DNA of 64,000 nt from Lactobacillaceae bacterium. Lineage in GTDB: Bacteria > Pseudomonadota > Alphaproteobacteria > RF32 > CAG-239. The notes beneath the pieces were generated by a model. That model had not been told where the DNA came from. It worked only from the letters and a program-made list of their open reading frames with translations, and searched no databases. Shown piece by piece: positions 24,511-33,950 of the stretch. The position numbers were made by a program, and so were the translations under genes. Position 1 is the first letter of the stretch. Every line of letters starts with the position of its first letter. The stretch is from the NCBI GenBank assembly GCA_031271345.1, contig JAISVX010000005.1, positions 21,450 to 85,449 of the forward strand, in the 5' to 3' direction.

Positions 24511-25671
24511 ATGAAATTAATTGAAAAAACTAAAGATTTAAAAAGCTTTTGCAAAGAGTTAAGCACGCAAAAATTTATTACCGTCGACTTAGAGTTTTTA
24601 AGAGAAAAAACATACTATGCCAAACTCTGCCTTATACAAGTCGCATACAAAGGTGATTCCGCAATCATCGATCCGCTTGCGGAAGATATAGACTTGACTC
24701 CGTTTTTTGAAGTTTTGGACAACAAAAGAGTTTTAAAAATCTTTCACTCCAGCAGACAAGATATTGAAATAATATATAACCTAACAGGAAAAATCCCGTC
24801 GCCGTTATTTGATACGCAGATTGCGGCTATGGTCTGCGGGTTTGGAGAATCTGTGGGCTATGAAAGTTTGGTAAAGAAAATTTTGAAAACCGATTTGGAT
24901 AAAACATACCGCTTGTCAAACTGGAGCAAAAGACCTCTTGATGATACGCAGCTGGAATATGCTTTGTCGGATGTTACGCACCTGGTTAATGTTTATGAAT
25001 ATATGCGCGATTATTTGGAAAAAAACAACCGAATACACTGGCTGGATGAAGAAATGGAACACCTGATGGATCCAGAAACATATATTACCAATCCAGAAGA
25101 AGCCTGGCAAAAAATCAAACACCGCTCCCACAACCCCAAATATCTGACGATGCTTAGAGAACTGGCGGCGTGGAGAGAAAGAAGAGCGCAAAGAAAAAAT
25201 GTTTTAAGACAGTCTGTAATTAAGGATGAGGCTCTCTTGAACATTGCCGCGGTTGCGCCGGAAACCCATGAAGAGCTGGAAGAAATAAGAAACATGAGAA
25301 AAGATATTTTATCAGGCAAAATTGCTGATGAAATAATTGAAACCGTAAAAAAAGCCAAGGAAATTTCGCCTGAAAATTATGTGAAATTAAAAAATGAAAA
25401 AACTAACCCGGCTTTTTCATTCGCGCTCTATGAGTTATTAAAACTTCTGCTCAAAATTATCAGCCAGGAAAAAGGCGTTGTCGCAAAACTTATTGCCTCT
25501 GACGAAGACATAAAAGAGTTTTCTTCCGCAAATGACGATGAGACATCAATATTAAAAGGCTGGAGATATGAAATTTTTGGAAAGGAAGCCTTAAAACTTC
25601 GAGAAGGAAAAATAGATATTTCTTATAATCCGAAAAAAAAGAACATAAATATGAAAGAAGCCTCAGTTTGA
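24511..25671 (+). CDS. rnd: Ribonuclease D
   Basis: A 386-residue 3'-5' exoribonuclease that trims tRNA precursors. The DEDDy motifs are present: FITVDLEFLRE (Asp, Glu), FHSSRQDIEIIYN (Asp) and LEYALSDVTHL (Tyr, Asp). An HRDC-like helical domain follows (YLTMLRELAAWRERRAQ, with VLRQSVIKDEALLNIAA). No strong Shine-Dalgarno sequence. The stop codon lies in the loop of its own terminator hairpin. Confidence 0.92.
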   Translation: MKLIEKTKDLKSFCKELSTQKFITVDLEFLREKTYYAKLCLIQVAYKGDSAIIDPLAEDIDLTPFFEVLDNKRVLKIFHSSRQDIEIIYNLTGKIPSPLFDTQIAAMVCGFGESVGYESLVKKILKTDLDKTYRLSNWSKRPLDDTQLEYALSDVTHLVNVYEYMRDYLEKNNRIHWLDEEMEHLMDPETYITNPEEAWQKIKHRSHNPKYLTMLRELAAWRERRAQRKNVLRQSVIKDEALLNIAAVAPETHEELEEIRNMRKDILSGKIADEIIETVKKAKEISPENYVKLKNEKTNPAFSFALYELLKLLLKIISQEKGVVAKLIASDEDIKEFSSANDDETSILKGWRYEIFGKEALKLREGKIDISYNPKKKNINMKEASV

Positions 25672-25683
25672 GGCTTCTTTCTT
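25659..25683 (+). terminator. Terminator overlapping the rnd stop codon
   Basis: The stem GAAGCCTCA/TGAGGCTTC includes the last rnd codons and the TGA stop, followed by TTTCTTT. Translation to the stop would cover the hairpin, so folding depends on ribosome release. Confidence 0.65.
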
Positions 25684-25701
25684 TAGTTCCCATAATCCTT
25701 A

Positions 25702-25992
25702 TTACATCTTATATGGTTTATTATACATTGTTTCTATAAGCGTTATCAGCTTTATTGCTTTATCGCTCTGTACAGAGTAAAAAATTGTCTGCGCAGCGCG
25801 CCTTGTTTTAACAATTTTTTCAGTCCTTAATATTGCCAAATGCTGCGACAGTGAAGATTGGCTTAAGCCTACTATCTTTCCTAAATCCGTCACATTTAAT
25901 TCATTTCCCATCAAAGTATAAACTATTTCCAATCTCTTTTCATTAGATAGAGCCTTTAGAAGTCTTACTCCCGCTTTAAATGCCGTTTTCAT
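25702..25992 (-). CDS. ArsR-family transcriptional regulator
   Basis: A 96-residue winged-helix protein. LLKALSNEKRLEIVYTLM and NVTDLGKIVGLSQSSLSQHLAILRTEKIVKTRRAAQTIFYSV give the typical ArsR/SmtB helix-turn-helix and wing. No metal-binding cysteine pair is visible, so it may respond to another signal. Target genes are unknown; it is divergent from xseB-ispA. Confidence 0.85.
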   Translation of the reverse strand: MKTAFKAGVRLLKALSNEKRLEIVYTLMGNELNVTDLGKIVGLSQSSLSQHLAILRTEKIVKTRRAAQTIFYSVQSDKAIKLITLIETMYNKPYKM

Positions 25993-26138
25993 ATCTTTTC
26001 CCCTTCTATAACAAGTATTTCTAATTTAGCATATAATGAAGGAGCAGAACAGTTGTGGCTCGACCAATTGATATATGTACTTTATGGTCTAGACATAAAG
26101 TTTATATGAATATAATATATCATCAAAGGAGACAAAAT

Positions 26139-26378
26139 ATGGGAAATGATGATATAAAAAACTTAAATTTTGAAGACGCTTTGCTGCAGCTTGAGAATAT
26201 TGTCAGAGAGTTAGAAGCGGGAAGAATCAAACTTGACGACGCCGTAGAAGCTTATGAAAAAGCCGTGAAATTAAAACAATTCTGCGAAAATAAATTAAAA
26301 GCGGCACAGTTGAAAATTGAAAAAATTGAAATAAAAGACGGCGAGATAAAAATATCACAATTTGAAGAAAAAGAATAA
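26139..26378 (+). CDS. xseB: Exodeoxyribonuclease VII small subunit
   Basis: A 79-residue protein: FEDALLQLENIVRELEAGRIKLDDAVEAYEKAVKLKQFCENKL is the family core. I place the start at 26139, with AAAGGAG upstream, rather than at 26055 in the track. It joins several copies to one XseA in exonuclease VII. ispA begins one base after its stop, as in many proteobacteria. Confidence 0.93.
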   Translation: MGNDDIKNLNFEDALLQLENIVRELEAGRIKLDDAVEAYEKAVKLKQFCENKLKAAQLKIEKIEIKDGEIKISQFEEKE

Positions 26379-26379
26379 G

Positions 26380-27279
26380 ATGGAAAATATACAAGAAATT
26401 ATAAAAGGGTATTCAGACAAATTTAATTCAAATCTATTGGAACTGTTTAACACCACGCATGGATATGAGAAAAAAACCGTTGAGGCGATGCTTTATTCCT
26501 TAACAAACGGAGGGAAAAGGCTGCGGGCTTTTCTTGTTTTTGAAACCGCAAAATTATTTGGCATTCAATTTGAAAAATCTTTCAGAGTTTCCGCCGCATT
26601 GGAAATGATACATGCATATTCACTGATACATGACGATTTGCCGGCTATGGACAACGATGTTATGCGCAGAGGAAAACCCACATGCCATATCCAATTTGAT
26701 GAAGCCACCGCGATTTTGGCCGGGGACGGTCTGCTAACATATTCTTTTGAAATATTAAGCGATAAAAAAACCCACGAAAACCCTGAAATAAGATGTAATC
26801 TGATACAGCGCCTCGCAAATGCCGCCGGCGCATATAACGGCATGATAGCGGGACAGACTCTTGATTTATACGCCGATAACTGCCCAAAAGAACAAAAAAA
26901 TGAAAGCCTTATAAAGCATATTGAAGAGATGAAAACCGGGCGTTTAATAAGATTTGCCTGCGAGGCCGGCACAATCCTCGGACAAGCCAATGAAGAACAG
27001 TTTAAGGCATTAATAAAATATGCGCGAAATATCGGCATGGCTTTTCAAATTGCCGATGATATTCTTGATGCGGAAGGAGACCCAAAGCTTGTAGGGAAGA
27101 CCCTGCAAAAAGATAAAGACCAGGGAAAAGTCACTTTTGTAACTTTATACGGCATAGACAATGCAAAGGAAACCGCTAATCAATTAATTAACGAAGCGAA
27201 AAACACCGTTGATATTTTCAAAGACAAAGCCAAGAACTTAAAGCTTTTGGCTGACTATATAATAAACAGAAAATATTAA
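26380..27279 (+). CDS. ispA: Farnesyl/geranyl diphosphate synthase
   Basis: A 299-residue class I polyprenyl synthase making C15 diphosphate for quinone and undecaprenyl synthesis. The first Asp-rich motif is DDLPAMD with the two-residue insert typical of bacterial FPPS (about residue 88), the second is ADDILDAEGDP. GGKRLRAFLVF precedes them. I choose the ATG at 26380 over the TTG at 26362. The usual third gene, dxs, does not follow. Confidence 0.93.
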   Translation: MENIQEIIKGYSDKFNSNLLELFNTTHGYEKKTVEAMLYSLTNGGKRLRAFLVFETAKLFGIQFEKSFRVSAALEMIHAYSLIHDDLPAMDNDVMRRGKPTCHIQFDEATAILAGDGLLTYSFEILSDKKTHENPEIRCNLIQRLANAAGAYNGMIAGQTLDLYADNCPKEQKNESLIKHIEEMKTGRLIRFACEAGTILGQANEEQFKALIKYARNIGMAFQIADDILDAEGDPKLVGKTLQKDKDQGKVTFVTLYGIDNAKETANQLINEAKNTVDIFKDKAKNLKLLADYIINRKY

Positions 27280-27283
27280 TAAA

Positions 27284-27312
27284 AAAAGCTCTCAAACCGA
27301 GAGCTTTTTTTA
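27284..27312 (+). terminator. Terminator after ispA
   Basis: The stem AAAGCTCTC/GAGAGCTTT with flanking A and T runs lies between ispA and the convergent DsbA-like gene and can serve both. Confidence 0.85.
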
Positions 27313-27326
27313 TTACTTGAACGTTC

Positions 27327-28040
27327 TTATTTCAAAGCGTCAATAGCACTTTGAAGATCTCTTGGTTCAAAAGACTGAACCACTTTGTTGCCAAGAATAA
27401 CTGTAGGAACGCCCTGAACTTGAAGAGCTGATGCTAAAACAGAATTTTCGGTTAAAACAGCTCCGACATTTTCAGAATTCAAATCAGCTTTATATTTTTC
27501 AACATTAACGCCGACTTTTCCAGCCAACTCGTCAATTTTCTCTTCAGTTAATTGTCCTTCATAGCCGAAAAGAGCATCGTTAAGTTCTGCAAATTTTCCT
27601 TGTAAATTTGCCGCCATTACAGCTTTAGCCGCATATTCAGAAATAGGACCTAAGAACATTAATGGTTTAAATACAAATTTAGCGTCCGGATTTCTGTCAG
27701 ACAACTCTTTAATTGTAGGATATAATCTGTGGCAGTATCCGCAAGAATAGTCATAGAACACAACTAAAACCGCTTTAGAGTTTTTGTCTCCGATAAAAGG
27801 ACTTGAAGCGTCGTTATATAATACGTCAGCATTATTTTTTATTGAATCTTCCAAAGCCTTTAATTGTTTTTCCATTGCAACTTTTTCATAGTTTTGCAAA
27901 GCATCTATTACTAATTCAGGATTTTTACTTAAAACCTCGGCAATTTTCTTTTCTTTTGACAAGCAGCAAAGAGTACACATAGTTATCGCTACCAAAGATA
28001 AAACCAAAGCCAAAGTTGATACCAAATTACCTTTTTTCAT
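27327..28040 (-). CDS. DsbA-family thiol:disulfide protein
   Basis: This 237-residue protein has an N-terminal signal/anchor helix with cysteines (ITMCTLCCLS), a helical prodomain and a thioredoxin fold. The active site is FYDYSCGYCHRLYPT (CGYC, about residue 104) and the cis-proline loop is VQGVPTVILG. This is the layout of Com1/ScsC-like periplasmic oxidoreductases, where the N-terminal region mediates oligomerisation. The CGYC dipeptide is not typical of DsbA (CPHC), so oxidase or isomerase is open. Confidence 0.85.
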   Translation of the reverse strand: MKKGNLVSTLALVLSLVAITMCTLCCLSKEKKIAEVLSKNPELVIDALQNYEKVAMEKQLKALEDSIKNNADVLYNDASSPFIGDKNSKAVLVVFYDYSCGYCHRLYPTIKELSDRNPDAKFVFKPLMFLGPISEYAAKAVMAANLQGKFAELNDALFGYEGQLTEEKIDELAGKVGVNVEKYKADLNSENVGAVLTENSVLASALQVQGVPTVILGNKVVQSFEPRDLQSAIDALK

Positions 28041-28208
28041 TATATAATTTCCTTAAGGTTAAAGTTTATTTTAAATACCTATTTAATCTAATCAATTATA
28101 TATTTCTTTACAAGAGAAATTTATAAGATTTGCCCCCCTATTTTTGATAACTGTTTTTTCATAAATATTATATATAATAAGCTAAAACAGACTGCGAAGA
28201 GGGAAAAA

Positions 28209-28868
28209 ATGTTTGATATAAAATTATCAATATTCTCAAAGAACAAATCTCTAGAGAAAAAAATAGACTTATTTCATGATAAGCTGATTGATGTAACGAT
28301 GATTTTTAAAAAAGCGATAAAAATCTTTCTTACAGAAAAAAGAAGCGAAGACTATAAAAAGCTCAGCAAACAAATTAAGCAGATAGAACATGACGCCGAT
28401 ATATTGAGAAGAGAAATAGAAAACGACTTATATACCAAAAATCTGATACCCGATTTAAGAGGAGACGTCCTGCAATTGGTAGAAAATCTTGACAGGGTTG
28501 TTAACAGGTTTGACGAGGTTACGTACAAATTCTATATTGAGCAGCCAGACATTCCATCCGAATATCATATAAGGCTGTCAGAATTATGTTCTCAGGTTTC
28601 CGAATGTGTCGAAAACATGGTGATTGCTTCGCGCTCTTTCTTCAGAAACACCAGCGCCGTGAGGGATTATGCCCAAAAAGTTTATTTCATCGAAAATGAA
28701 ACTGATATTTCTTCTGGAAAATTAAAAGAAGCTCTTTTTGACTCTCCGCTCGCTTTAGCCAACAAACTTCAAATTAATGCTCTTGTTTCTGCCGTGGCGG
28801 ATATTGCCGACATTGCTGAAGACTGTATTGACGAACTACTAATTTTTGTTATTAAAAGAGATGTTTAA
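28209..28868 (+). CDS. DUF47 (PhoU-like) phosphate transport accessory protein
   Basis: A 219-residue, mostly helical protein of the DUF47/TIGR00153 family, related to PhoU: KQIKQIEHDADILRREIENDLY and the second half VYFIENETDISSGKLKEALF. It is coupled to the PiT gene by a TAATG overlap, the usual pairing, and is thought to regulate that transporter. Confidence 0.85.
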   Translation: MFDIKLSIFSKNKSLEKKIDLFHDKLIDVTMIFKKAIKIFLTEKRSEDYKKLSKQIKQIEHDADILRREIENDLYTKNLIPDLRGDVLQLVENLDRVVNRFDEVTYKFYIEQPDIPSEYHIRLSELCSQVSECVENMVIASRSFFRNTSAVRDYAQKVYFIENETDISSGKLKEALFDSPLALANKLQINALVSAVADIADIAEDCIDELLIFVIKRDV

Positions 28869-29923
28869 TGGGTTACAGCTTTTTCTTTTTTCTAAGCAGC
28901 GGCTTATTTCTTGGATGGTCACTCGGAGCCAGTGACGCCTCCAATGTTTTCGGCACGGCGGTTGGAACAAAAATGATAAGGTTTAGAACGGCGGCAATAA
29001 CAGCGTCCGTTTTTGTTATCATCGGCGCTGTATACGCTGGTTCTGGAACAAGCAAAACACTCGGCGAACTCGGCAGCATCAACGCGCTTGCCGGCGCTTT
29101 TATGGTTGCTTTCGCCTCAGCTTTGACCATCTTTTTAATGGTTAAAGCCAGCCTGCCCGTATCCACATCCCATGCGATTGTCGGAGGAATTATCGGCTGG
29201 AATATATACAGCGGAAAACCTACCGACGTAGCCGTTTTTTCCAAAATCGTAAGCACCTGGATATTATGCCCCATACTCGCCGGAATTATTGCGGTAATTT
29301 TATATCTGATTATCAAATTAGTTCTTAGAAAATCTAAAATTCATCTAATAGCCCTTGACTATTATACAAGAACAGGCTTAATTCTTGCCGGCGCTTTTGG
29401 CGCCTATGCTTTGGGAGCCAACAATATCGCAAACGTTATGGGCGTGTTTGTCGACTCAAGCCCTCTTCACGGGTTTAACTGGAAAAACATTATCGAATTA
29501 AACAGCACTCAAGTCTTGTTTCTTATCGGAGGAATATCTATAGCTCTTGGAATAATAACATACTCGCAAAAAGTTATTAAAACCGTCGGCAATGATTTAA
29601 TGGCAATGTCTCCGATTATCGCTCTTATTGTCGTAATTGCTCAGGCTCTTGTATTGTTTATATTCTCTTCTACAGATTTGAGAGACTTTTTGGTTTCTCT
29701 GTCTCTTCCAGAAATCCCTCTTGTTCCTGTCTCAAGCACACAGGCTGTTATCGGCGCTATTATGGGAATAGGAATAGCTAAAGGAGGAAAAGGCATAAAA
29801 TGGTCGGTAGTCGGAAGAATCGCCATCGGCTGGGTTCTAACCCCCACATTTGCTGCTTTATCCTGCTTTATCCTTTTGTTTTTCTTAGAAAACGTCTTTA
29901 ATCAAGTTGTCTTTCTTCCATAA
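28868..29923 (+). CDS. pit: Inorganic phosphate transporter, PiT family
   Basis: A 351-residue membrane protein with about ten helices. The family's duplicated signature is visible: GASDASNVFGTAVGTKMI near the N-terminus and ALGANNIANVMGVFVD in the middle, with PVSTSHAIVGGIIGWN and PVSSTQAVIGAIMGIG as paired repeats. Symports phosphate or metal phosphate with protons or sodium. Translated together with the DUF47 gene. Confidence 0.92.
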   Translation: MGYSFFFFLSSGLFLGWSLGASDASNVFGTAVGTKMIRFRTAAITASVFVIIGAVYAGSGTSKTLGELGSINALAGAFMVAFASALTIFLMVKASLPVSTSHAIVGGIIGWNIYSGKPTDVAVFSKIVSTWILCPILAGIIAVILYLIIKLVLRKSKIHLIALDYYTRTGLILAGAFGAYALGANNIANVMGVFVDSSPLHGFNWKNIIELNSTQVLFLIGGISIALGIITYSQKVIKTVGNDLMAMSPIIALIVVIAQALVLFIFSSTDLRDFLVSLSLPEIPLVPVSSTQAVIGAIMGIGIAKGGKGIKWSVVGRIAIGWVLTPTFAALSCFILLFFLENVFNQVVFLP

Positions 29924-29950
29924 AAAAGCGCCCTTTTCATGGCGCTTTTA
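29923..29950. terminator. Terminator after the phosphate transporter
   Basis: The stem AAAAGCGCC/GGCGCTTTT with an eight-base loop lies between convergent genes and can act in both directions. Confidence 0.75.
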
Positions 29951-29963
29951 AAATTTGATTTCT

Positions 29964-30707
29964 TTACAAGTTAAGGTTATTCCAACCGCCTGTTTTGGGA
30001 GCCGGCGCTTCTTTAACTTCGCTTTCCCAGTTTCTTATCGGACCTGTCGCAGAGCTTGAGCTGCTTTGTTTAACCTTGTTTTTTTGGTCATCCGTCTCGG
30101 CTACGCCGACAGGAACCATTTGATCAAGCAATGCTGGAGAAACGAAAGGAACGGCAACATCTTCAGCGGCAAAGATTGAAACCAATTCATCAATAACTCC
30201 CGAGCCATTGCTGAAATTATAGGTTTTTAGCTTTCCGCCGTAGAAAATTGTAAACGAATAACATGGGGATGACAGAAGAACGTCCGTATAATCCACGCCT
30301 CTTATAAATCTAAACATTAATTTTGGTCTTATAGCACATTGTTCAATCTTTGTTGATACAGCTTCTTCATTTCCTAAAATTGAACCGACGAAAATTGATT
30401 TTAACTCCTGGTCAAAAACACCGCAAAATGATTTAACCGCCATACCGTCTATTGCATAACCTTCATAGTCTGGGGCAGCCGCGTCAACGACATAACAATA
30501 TATCTGCTCGGAGTCCGTAATATTTTTCATCGCTATATTGCCCATGGAATCATATATTGTTCCCAATATTTCAGGACCTTTTGCGGTTTGCCTGCGCCAT
30601 GAATCTCTGTCTTGCTGGAAAGAGGTTACGCCTTCGCCTGTCTGAGCTGACGCGCTTACAGAAACAAACAAACTTAATATTAAAACCGTAATAGATATTT
30701 TTCTCAT
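29964..30707 (-). CDS. Secreted protein of the pilin operon, unknown
   Basis: A 247-residue protein with a clear signal peptide (ITVLILSLFVSVSASA) and no recognised domain. Four to five cysteines in the mature part (YCYVV, SFCGVF, EQCAIR, SPCYSF) suggest disulfides, and the C-terminal region is low complexity with a serine run. It is the last gene of the minus-strand operon behind the giant prepilin, and its product may assist or bind the pilus. Function unknown. Confidence 0.6.
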   Translation of the reverse strand: MRKISITVLILSLFVSVSASAQTGEGVTSFQQDRDSWRRQTAKGPEILGTIYDSMGNIAMKNITDSEQIYCYVVDAAAPDYEGYAIDGMAVKSFCGVFDQELKSIFVGSILGNEEAVSTKIEQCAIRPKLMFRFIRGVDYTDVLLSSPCYSFTIFYGGKLKTYNFSNGSGVIDELVSIFAAEDVAVPFVSPALLDQMVPVGVAETDDQKNKVKQSSSSSATGPIRNWESEVKEAPAPKTGGWNNLNL

Positions 30708-30742
30708 TTATAATAACTCCATATTAAATACATAAAGAAATA

Positions 30743-30780
30743 ATAAGCCCCTTACCGTGAAAAAGCAAGGGGCTTATCAA
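30743..30780 (-). terminator. Hairpin between prepilin gene and secreted-protein gene
   Basis: The stem ATAAGCCCCTT/AAGGGGCTTAT with a 12-base loop. On the minus strand the following tract is only loosely T-rich, so it could be a partial terminator that lowers expression of the downstream gene. Confidence 0.5.
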
Positions 30781-30797
30781 CTTTTTATGAACAAATC

Positions 30798-33700
30798 CTA
30801 CCAAGGATTTTTGTATTCTAAGTTTGGATCATCCAACCTGTCAACGTTTGTTGCCTTATTTGCAGAGTTGCCATAGTTTCTGACCTTATCGGTAGGATAC
30901 CTGAAAGCTTTAAGCTGATCATAGTTTGTATCTACAAAATCGCTGTCAAATCTGGTTCTGTTAAAATAGCAGTATACTGTAGAATATGCTTCCAACTCTC
31001 TATAATATACCGGGAATAAGTTCCAATAATAGTTATTCGTATCCTGCACGATATTAGCCGCGCCATAATCGTTGCCCCATTCGCTTGTTGGATAAACGAA
31101 GCCCATCAACACATACCATCCCATAAATGAAGCCTGGCTTCCAATTTGCTGCGCCCTGGTTTTAAGCCACGTACTTTTTTGGAAGTAAAGCGGATATGGG
31201 TCATTATCTGTCAATGGGTCTGGATACTGCTCTTTCGGATTAGTATGTATATAGAAATCCGTACGATTTGGACCTGGAACACCAGCCTGGGCAATATTAA
31301 AACCATAAGGGAACACCTGAACCGCCTTGTCATATCCGGGAGGACACTGCGGAGTAGGGACAACTCCCAACCATGGAGATGTAGGACATTCATAAGGATT
31401 TGCAGGATACCTTGTCGAGCAGTCGTTAGCATCCTGTCTGTTGCCTTTTACTTCTGCCGTTCCGCCGCTGGTAGAGATGCTGTATGACATGCTACCCCAG
31501 TCGCCCATAGTTTCCGCATAAGTATTATCGGCAAGGTAAATACCTTTATTTATAAAGTCCGGCAAAATATCGCTTAGTCTTGCGCCGCCGCGGGAAGTAA
31601 GTTTAATATCATGCATAACGGATGTGTATGCCGGGTTTACCATGAAAATATCATATTGCAAGAAATCGGTTCCGCCGACATTCGCAGCACCGTTATAGAA
31701 AGTTGAGTTAGCGTCCAGACCTTCTCCAACTTCCTGCGAAATCAGCATGTCCGCTCTAACATATCCCTTATCTTTTTCGTCTTTAAATGCCGGAGTAATA
31801 TATTTATCTTCATGGTTGCTTTCCAAATCAACCACGCCTCTGCGAATATATACCCCGCCTCTGCTGTCTTCAGTGTTAAGCCTGTCTATAGCAGGGTTTT
31901 CCGCATCCACGCCTTCCGGGTCAATATATAATAAAGGACCGGTATTCTCGCCAAAGACTTTAATGCTTGAGCTTTTTCTCAAAGTTAAATCAGCAGAGCC
32001 TGTGTTGACTGCATTCTGCTCCAACTCAATATTGTTGTTAGCTTCCCCAGAAGTAACATCCGCCGCTATTTTTTTAGTTGTAACCTCAATAAACGCTTCA
32101 TCGGCGCTGTCTTTTGTTGAGAATCTGCCCTGGCTGTCTTCCAAATATAACCTCGAGTTATTGTCTCCCGATTCTTTTTGAACCAACGAAAAGTCATTGT
32201 TAAAGTCAAACAATGTTCCGTCTGAACTGTCATAACCGACTATATAACTTGATGTGTTTTTCAAGTTCATTGTTATCGCGCCTGCATCGTCATTTGCAAC
32301 TTCTAACGGATATATAGTGCCATCGGGAACGCCTGCTCTTAACCCTGAAGCATAAGTATACTGATCCGCCTGGCTGACCAAAAACAAATCAAACGAATCT
32401 GCGTCATCAGAAACTAAAAGGTCGCCGCCTTTAATTTTTGTGTCGCCGGTATCATTTTGAACTGTAAATCTATCTCCGCCGACACTTAATTCCTGAGTAT
32501 CAACAATAAGAGTATAGTCATCATTATTATTGCTCATCACATCATTAACGCCCGCTCTAAGTACTCCGGCGTCTACATTGTCCGCCTTAAAATGTTTAAC
32601 TCTCAACAATCCTCTTATGAACGCGTTATCATTAACAGTCAGCTGAAACCCCGGCTCCGCCGCAGACACGCCGGAAGCAGTTAAACCTGCCAGAGCCGCG
32701 TCTCCAGAACCAACCACCGCAACGCCTTTTACGCCTAAATCTTTTTCAAAGACGCCGCTCGCTTTTGACAATAGGTTACCCCCTGCGTCAACGCTAAAGT
32801 TTGCAAAATTGCCTCCGGCTCCATCGTCGCCGTTTATTGCCGCATCGAAACTACCATCCGCGTTGACCTTAAATTTGCCATCCGCCGCTTTTACCGCTCC
32901 ATCTATAGCTGTCACCTCAAATCTGGCTGTCATTGTCGTTCCATCACCGCCAGTTACACCGCTCTTAACAGAACCGTCCTGTTCAACCCTAAATGCAGGA
33001 AGATCCTGACCATTGGCGCCAACACCTAAAACTCCGTCAACAAAAGCGCCTGCTCTGTTTTTCAGCCACAACGCTTTTTCTATGCCGCCGTCAATCGTTT
33101 CATCTGTGGCAGAAGCTTCGATTACCGCCTGATTTATGTTGACAATGTTTCGACCGGCGCTTGCGCTTGCTCCCATCAGCAATGTTGTTTCCATAGTGTT
33201 CAACTCTCTATTCGCCTGCCATTTTCTATATAAAACAGCATCGTCGTTCGAACCGCCAGAGCTTATCGGAGTTACGGAAGACGCAATAACCGCGCCGTTT
33301 TCTATATTATCAAGACCAAGTTCGGCTTCTATATTGGAAATTCCCCACATACCCTGAACGCCGAGAGCCTCGCCGTTTTCCACATAACCGCCGTTTCCGC
33401 CGATCATGGAAGAAATTCTTGACGCTCTTAGCCTAGGAAAATCCGCCCCCTGGTGAGGACTTGCGACGACAAAGCCCGTAAGAGTTTTTCTACTGTCGTT
33501 CAAACCGCCGGACTCAACTTTTTTTATCGCTACTCTAAAATTTGCATTAAAGATTTTATTATCATTAACATCACCGTTTTCGTCCAAAAAGCCATAAGGC
33601 AGATATTCGCAGAAGTGGGCAATATCAATATCAATATAATCGCCCGAAGAATTTGCGGTAAAGTCTGTATACTTAACTTCATCTTCCTTTGGACAAGCGT

Positions 33701-33935
33701 TTTTCACTGTTTCGGCGCCGGTAATTTTACCATAGTTATCCGTAATGTATTCATCCACCGCTTTTATTATGTTTCTTAATTGAGAAGCGGCGTTAACATC
33801 CTGAAGCTCCATGTTCCTCTCGGCAGCTTTTTTATAGACAATCGGGGTAACCATGGAAATCAAACCAAGCATAGCCATGGCTTCTACCATCATACTTCCT
33901 AATTCGCCTAATTTAGAAAATTTTCTTTTTAACAT
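30798..33935 (-). CDS. Giant type IV prepilin-like adhesin, PilV-like
   Basis: This 1045-residue protein starts with a prepilin leader: a short basic stretch, Gly13, then SMMVEAMAMLGLISMVTPIV, with Glu at mature position 5 as in type IV pilins. A pilin-like N-domain follows (about 14-230). A long, glycine- and aspartate-rich beta repeat region, resembling phage tail-fibre text, then leads to a cysteine-containing C-terminal domain (about 800-1045) with GWYVLMGFVYPTSEW. This is the layout of PilV-type tip adhesins. Known PilV proteins are shorter, about 400-500 residues. No shufflon recombinase or inverted segments are visible. Co-transcribed with the short protein at 33951. Confidence 0.7.
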   Translation of the reverse strand: MLKRKFSKLGELGSMMVEAMAMLGLISMVTPIVYKKAAERNMELQDVNAASQLRNIIKAVDEYITDNYGKITGAETVKNACPKEDEVKYTDFTANSSGDYIDIDIAHFCEYLPYGFLDENGDVNDNKIFNANFRVAIKKVESGGLNDSRKTLTGFVVASPHQGADFPRLRASRISSMIGGNGGYVENGEALGVQGMWGISNIEAELGLDNIENGAVIASSVTPISSGGSNDDAVLYRKWQANRELNTMETTLLMGASASAGRNIVNINQAVIEASATDETIDGGIEKALWLKNRAGAFVDGVLGVGANGQDLPAFRVEQDGSVKSGVTGGDGTTMTARFEVTAIDGAVKAADGKFKVNADGSFDAAINGDDGAGGNFANFSVDAGGNLLSKASGVFEKDLGVKGVAVVGSGDAALAGLTASGVSAAEPGFQLTVNDNAFIRGLLRVKHFKADNVDAGVLRAGVNDVMSNNNDDYTLIVDTQELSVGGDRFTVQNDTGDTKIKGGDLLVSDDADSFDLFLVSQADQYTYASGLRAGVPDGTIYPLEVANDDAGAITMNLKNTSSYIVGYDSSDGTLFDFNNDFSLVQKESGDNNSRLYLEDSQGRFSTKDSADEAFIEVTTKKIAADVTSGEANNNIELEQNAVNTGSADLTLRKSSSIKVFGENTGPLLYIDPEGVDAENPAIDRLNTEDSRGGVYIRRGVVDLESNHEDKYITPAFKDEKDKGYVRADMLISQEVGEGLDANSTFYNGAANVGGTDFLQYDIFMVNPAYTSVMHDIKLTSRGGARLSDILPDFINKGIYLADNTYAETMGDWGSMSYSISTSGGTAEVKGNRQDANDCSTRYPANPYECPTSPWLGVVPTPQCPPGYDKAVQVFPYGFNIAQAGVPGPNRTDFYIHTNPKEQYPDPLTDNDPYPLYFQKSTWLKTRAQQIGSQASFMGWYVLMGFVYPTSEWGNDYGAANIVQDTNNYYWNLFPVYYRELEAYSTVYCYFNRTRFDSDFVDTNYDQLKAFRYPTDKVRNYGNSANKATNVDRLDDPNLEYKNPW

Positions 33936-33950
33936 GGTTTACTCCTTTTC

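Noticed and set aside
24467-24514. 15-residue ORF overlapping the rnd start codon
   Set aside because: No ribosome site and no leader-peptide feature such as codon runs; most likely chance.
29641-29847. Antisense ORF within the phosphate transporter gene
   Set aside because: Shadow ORF without initiation signals.
31747-32181. Antisense ORFs within the giant prepilin gene
   Set aside because: They are shadows of a biased coding strand; serine/leucine-rich translation without start signals.
30798-33935. Shufflon-type inversion segments in the adhesin gene
   Set aside because: No short inverted repeats of the shufflon type and no recombinase gene were seen.
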